Assembly: GCA_963932145.1 (NCBI GenBank)
Contig: OZ010590.1
Location: 51,677,112-51,741,111, forward strand
Length of the DNA: 64,000 nt
Direction of reading: 5' to 3'
Origin: Acanthosepion lycidas
Lineage: Eukaryota; Mollusca; Cephalopoda; Sepiida; Sepiidae
Positions 59,640-64,000 of the stretch are shown here, piece after piece (the first letter of the stretch is position 1; every line of letters starts with the position of its first letter). The notes below the pieces were generated by a model. It made no database searches and was not told the DNA's origin. It saw nothing but the letters and a program-made list of their open reading frames with translations. The position numbers were made by a program, and so were the translations under genes.

Positions 59640-60240
59640 CCGGGTTTCAAGGACACCCAAGGTTATATGGACACGGATATTCAGAAAAGGAGAAACGAAT
59701 AATCAAATCGACTATATAACTATCAATAAGAGATTCATGGATGAAGTATTACAGTGCATAGTTGTTGGCTGTGGGTGCAACCACACTCCAGTGATGCGCA
59801 AACAGGGTGAAACTACGGAAATTGAAGAGGGCCAGGGCGGCGCATAAATTGCAATACGACAGACTCCTGAATGACCCGAATGTGGAGGAGAAATATATGG
59901 ACAGTGTTAAAAGCAGATAGAATGGACAAAATGAAAATGGAAACTGGAGTTGGGACACATTGCAAATAGATTTACTATTATCAGCAATTGAGATAATTCC
60001 TTAAACCACCCACCCAAGAAAATAGACAAACAAAAAAAGAATGAATGACATGAAATTCTTGACATGATGAAAAGGAGACAAAATCTATGCCAAGGCACAG
60101 AACACAAGAATCTGTACAAATAAATTAGGAACAAATGAAGGCAGGCTCAAGTGTAATGGCTCTATGAAGAATATGCAAAAATAGAAAGAAGGAATATCAC
60201 AGATAAAGTAGATATGCATAAAAGAGAGAACTAACAGGAC
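59640..60240 (+). pseudogene. LINE ORF2 remnant, end of endonuclease plus linker
   Basis: Plus-strand frames give GFQGHPRLYGHG-like sequence, SIRDSWMKYYS-type sequence, VVGCGCNHTPVMRK and LRKLKRARAAHKLQYDRLLN. Then DPNVEEKYMDSVKSR, NENGNWSWDTLQIDLLLSAI and EILDMMKRRQNLCQG follow. The order matches the endonuclease end and the EN-RT linker of the LINE lineage seen nearby. Stops and frame changes are frequent. Confidence 0.7.
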
Positions 60241-60310
60241 AAATTTTTAAACAAATTTTTAACAAATTTTTAATAAATTTTTAAACAAATTTTTAACAAA
60301 TTTTTAAATT
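60241..60310 (+). repeat. Short tandem AAATTTTTAAC repeats
   Basis: ACAAATTTTTAACAAATTTT-type units recur about five times. Confidence 0.85.
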
Positions 60311-60355
60311 TTTGGAATGTGACATGACCATGAAGACCAAAACATCGGCTATCGA

Positions 60356-60625
60356 ATGACTGAAATTGATTTATCGATGACAAGTTCAAGAAACAGTGGC
60401 AAATATTGTGATTGCCTTATGGCTTTTGTTGACACTCAGTTTCTGTTGAGAGAAGGTTTCTCAAAACTGAAGCTCATTAAAAGTCACTTGAGATCGAGTA
60501 TGTCGCAAGATCACTTATCCAATTTGTCCCTCATTTCAATTGAACATGAAACTGTGGAGAAGATAGACTTTGACCAAATTATTAGAGACTTTGCTTTTGC
60601 AAAAGCTCGAAAGGTTAAAATATGA
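60356..60625 (+). pseudogene. hAT-type dimerisation domain fragment (ZMYM/ZBED-like)
   Basis: An 89-codon frame. Residues 31-60 read LREGFSKLKLIKSHLRSSMS followed by QDHLSNLSLI, and residues 61-89 contain SIEHETVEKIDFDQIIRDFA and KARKVKI. This is the conserved C-terminal dimerisation block of hAT transposases and their domesticated relatives, ending at a natural stop. The catalytic and zinc-finger regions are missing upstream, so it is a fragment. Confidence 0.75.
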
Positions 60626-60714
60626 TAGCGTTTGTTCAACTAATTTTTGAATTTGTTGTTTTCGAGTACTAATAAATGTCATTAAGGGTATTTTATTTAT
60701 ATTTTCCCTCCAAA

Positions 60715-62620
60715 AGGAAGTGCCATTATGAATACGGGTCCCGGGCAGCACTTTGCCACAGTACGCCCTTGATAAGATAGACTCCTGAGTAATTCAAATA
60801 TGAAAGAGAAATATATGTGCAGTGTTGAAAGCAGATACAATAGAAAAAATGAGAACGGAAACTCGGAGTAAGATATATTCAGAGAAGCTTCAGTATCGTC
60901 ATCAATCGAGATCATCGCAAAGAAACATAGACAAAAAAAATAACAGATGGCAGATTAAATTCACGACATGGTGAAAAGGAGATAAAAACAAAGCCAGAGT
61001 ACGGCACAGAATATAGGATTCTACACAAAGAAATGCAGGCGGGCTAAAAAGGAATGGCAACAGAAAATGTATACAAATAGAAAGAACGAGTATCACAGAT
61101 GAAGTAGATATACATGCAAAAAATGAGGACACTAACAGGATAAAAACCATGCTCAGCAACAGGATACATAAAGATCAAGGCTAGGGAACTGTTATTAGAG
61201 AAAGGAAAAATACTTCAGAGATTAAACGAATACATCAGAAAACTCTTCCACAACATAAGAGTACAACCGGCAGTTCAAGGAAATATCGAAGGATCATAAA
61301 TATTAAAATCTGAAATGAAATTAGGACTGGCCAAATTAAACAAAGCAACAGGACTAGACAAAAATTATAATAGAGATGCTGGTAGCCTTCGGCATTGAAA
61401 GACATAATAAATGAAATATACAACAGTGGTGATATACCAGAACAACTAAGCAGATCTATTTTCATAGCGCTGCCTCAGAAGCTAGATGCAAACGAATGTG
61501 AACGCCGTCGGACAATCAACTGAATAAGCCATATAACAAAACTTATCAGTCGAATCCAGATGAATAGAGCAAGCTTCATAATTAGACCGGAAATAGGACA
61601 AGAACAGTACGGGTTCGTTAAGGACACCAGAGTAAGTAATATGATATTCATGCTCAGAGTGTTATCAGAAAGAGCAATACAGATCCAGAAGAATGTGTAT
61701 CCGTGTTTTATAGATTATTATTTGACAAAATAACTCACATACCTCACAAATAACTGTTGGAACTGCTAGGTAACCGTGACACATTTGGGAAGGATATTAG
61801 AATAATCCAGAACCTATTCTGGCAGCAAACCGCCTGCATACGGATAGAAAAAGAATTCAGTAAATATACATAAAATAAGGAGGTGCAAGACAAGGATATG
61901 TACTACTATCGGGCTTAGGCGATTCTGAGAGAATTAAAAGTCCTACTAGGATTCATTACTGACGACCACAATCTTTACACCATAATATATGCAGATGGCA
62001 TACTGTTGATAGCAGACACAGAAAGGAAACTACAAGAATTCCTGCAGAAGTTAGTGGAGGCAACCGAAAAGAAATAAACATCAAATGCAAAAAGGCAAAA
62101 TGCATGTTTGTCAGCAGAAGGAAACAGCCTAACATGTAAATTACAAATTGGAGATTTCAAAATCAAGCAAGTACAACAATATAAATATCTGGGAAGTGTT
62201 TTAATAAAGGGCGGAAAGTGTGACAATGAAATCCGAATGTGTATTGCAATAGCGAAAATCTAATCAAAGAAAACTGTTATATAATATCAGTCCTTTTCTA
62301 TAACAGTGAATATTGAACAATCTTCTCGCAGATGAAGAAGAAACTTGAAGCAACAGAAATGTGGTTCTTCAAAAGGATGCTGAGAATTCCATGGACTAAA
62401 CATGTTAGAAATGACAAAGTATTAAAGAAAATGAAAACAAAAAGGACACATGCTTAACATCAGGAAATGACAGTTGAAATTTTTACGATACATAATGAGG
62501 AAAGAGGGCTTAGAAAATTTGATACTCACAGGGCAGATTTAAGGCAAGAGAAGTAAACAGCGCACATCCTGCCCAGTGTTGAAACATGATTTAGGAGAAA
62601 TAGCAAAAAGATAAAATTTA
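60715..62620 (+). pseudogene. LINE ORF2 remnant, linker through RT to C-terminus
   Basis: Starts with a second copy of the linker (RQTPE-like, MKEKYMCSVESRYN-like), then SGDIPEQLSRSIFIALPQKL, RASFIIRPEIGQEQYGFVKD, IIYADGILLIADTERKLQEF, LQIGDFKIKQVQQYKYLGSV and ATEMWFFKRMLRIPWTKHV. These are successive RT and post-RT blocks of the same LINE lineage as 42309 and 52094. The catalytic YADD is YADG (61988-61999), and stops and frameshifts are scattered. Dead. Confidence 0.8.
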
Positions 62621-62639
62621 TTAAGACCTAAAAAAATAT

Positions 62640-62698
62640 AAAAAAATATATATATATATATAATATCTGTCGATTATATATATATATAATATCTGTCG

Positions 62699-62755
<57 letters not shown>
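62640..62755 (+). repeat. (TA)n tract with two ATCTGTCGAT interruptions
   Basis: TA runs broken by TAATATCTGTCGATTATATA twice, then an uninterrupted run of about 50 bp. Confidence 0.95.
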
Positions 62756-62756
<1 letters not shown>

Positions 62757-62811
62757 CCACAGACTCTTTCGCTGTATCACAGTTCATCATGTAGCTAGAC
62801 ATCCTATTGCT

Positions 62812-62884
62812 TCAAGCTAGGATTGAAACTCGACCGATTTGACATCAGTCAGACTCTTACCCTTAGGCTATCGGCATACGGTAG
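62812..62884 (-). repeat. tRNA-like SINE head
   Basis: Minus strand CCGATAGCCTAAGGGTAAGA (A-box region) and GGTCGAGTTTCAATCCTAGC (B-box region) lie about 35 nt apart, as in a tRNA. The acceptor arms do not pair convincingly, so it is probably a SINE head or a tRNA relic. Confidence 0.5.
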
Positions 62885-63035
62885 AGAAAGGGGAATTTTA
62901 ACGCATTATATACATGATATATAAACGCTATACGGCCGCCATAGCGCTCAATTCTAACGAAGGGCGATGCATTTAAAGCAGCAGCAGCCGTTAAAAATTC
63001 CTTTTTCTCCATAGTGCTCAATCAGTGAAAGTGAT

Positions 63036-63070
<35 letters not shown>

Positions 63071-63559
63071 GCAGTGATGCATATCTTAATGTTTGCTTTT
63101 TTGGTGGAGCGGGGTGGAGCGGGGTGAAGCTCCGTTCAAAATACATTCTTCAAACTCAGAAATGATTATGAAATTGTAAATAGGACACAAATACAACAGT
63201 AAAATAAATATCATGTTGTTTAACCCACCCTACAATAAAAATGTTAAAACGGATGTAGGTAAAAGAAAATTTATTAAATTCATCAACACACAGTTCTAAA
63301 AAATCAAGCAAACTGTAAAAATTATTCAACAGAACCGCTCTAGAACTCTGTTGTAGCTCCACTGAAAATATGCTACAAATAATAAACACGACCGAAAAAT
63401 CTCCAGCATTCCACAAATAGTTCAAGCACCACCTGCAACTGCATTACGCACTAAATGGTAACTGACTTAAAAGTAACGTCATATACTAAGCCATTGTAAG
63501 ATCCATAGTAAAGCCACTAGATAAATACACAGATAGATAATGAACAGAGATAGATAGAT

Positions 63560-63590
<31 letters not shown>

Positions 63591-64000
63591 AAATGTTCCA
63601 GAAAACAGAGTAACTACTTCCACAAAACATCGTTTAAGAACATAAAATACGTGTATAGCAGAGCTTTCTCAAAACACACATGGAACACCAAAAACACACC
63701 AAAAATAACGTGGAATATAAAAGAACACCTGCTTCAACACCCCAAAATAATACAACATTTGCTTGGAGAAGAAAATAGTAATAATCGCCTTTCAAGGACA
63801 TTATTGAAAACTAAACAAAAGATCAAAATTCATTTCAAAATTCATACCCGAAAACAAATTTCTATTACGTTTCTTATCACATCGTTGCAACTCTAAAGAC
63901 TAAATAACTATTAGCTTATAAACCTTCATTCTTATCCAATTTATATATAAGGCGTTGTGTTAGTGTTTTAATAAATCAAATATTTGCCGATCAATGCTTT
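62885..64000. other. Repeat-rich right edge without recognisable genes
   Basis: Contains a (GA)n tract (63037-63067), two GTGGAGCGGG units (63105-63124), and (GATA)n/(GAAA)n (63552-63592). Short A-rich frames on both strands (89 and 81 codons) lack motifs. Confidence 0.4.

Overview
This is eukaryotic, almost certainly metazoan, DNA with no intact host protein gene that I can recognise. It is AT-rich and made of tandem RNA genes, transposon debris, minisatellites and microsatellites. The repeat mix (mariner, Jockey-type LINE, Penelope-like, hAT, tRNA- and 5S-derived SINEs, long AT/GA/GAAA tracts) suggests an invertebrate. A mollusc, and probably a cephalopod, is my best guess from general familiarity with such repeats; the sequence does not prove it.

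Region 1 (1-30776) is a tandem array of 23 full units plus one partial unit of about 1.32 kb, already running at the left window edge. Each unit carries one minus-strand tRNA-Glu(CTC) gene with intact A and B boxes and a T4 terminator, and each full unit also carries one plus-strand degenerate tRNA-Arg-like sequence. Units fall into sequence classes arranged in recurring blocks (a higher-order pattern), as expected from unequal exchange. Nineteen tRNA copies are identical, four share two stem-breaking changes and one has lost the T-loop A.

Region 2 (about 30.8-34.0 kb) is a decayed Jockey-like LINE on the minus strand (ORF1 with zinc knuckles, then an ORF2 endonuclease), interrupted by a MITE and by an RTE/SINE-like insertion.

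Region 3 (about 34.15-40.9 kb) is bounded by long imperfect inverted repeats. It encloses a frameshifted minus-strand gene of an uncharacterised multicopy protein family, and was later hit by a deleted mariner, a solo LTR and a mariner-type MITE. It may be a relic of an undescribed large DNA transposon.

Region 4 (41.2-56.6 kb) has a broken mariner and LINE tail, followed by two direct copies of one segment (A, 42572-47403; B, 48478-56538), separated by a Penelope-like fragment carrying a second solo LTR. Copy B differs mainly by an expansion of a 22-bp minisatellite from about 10 to about 133 monomers and by a LINE-bearing insertion.

Region 5 (56.6-64 kb) is more repeat debris: a second mariner-type MITE, a SINE with a full-length 5S rRNA-like head joined to a tRNA-like segment, two LINE relics flanking a hAT dimerisation-domain fragment, and microsatellites. 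Apart from the tRNA-Glu genes I see no cooperating gene set; the interest lies in array evolution and in the nested and composite mobile elements.
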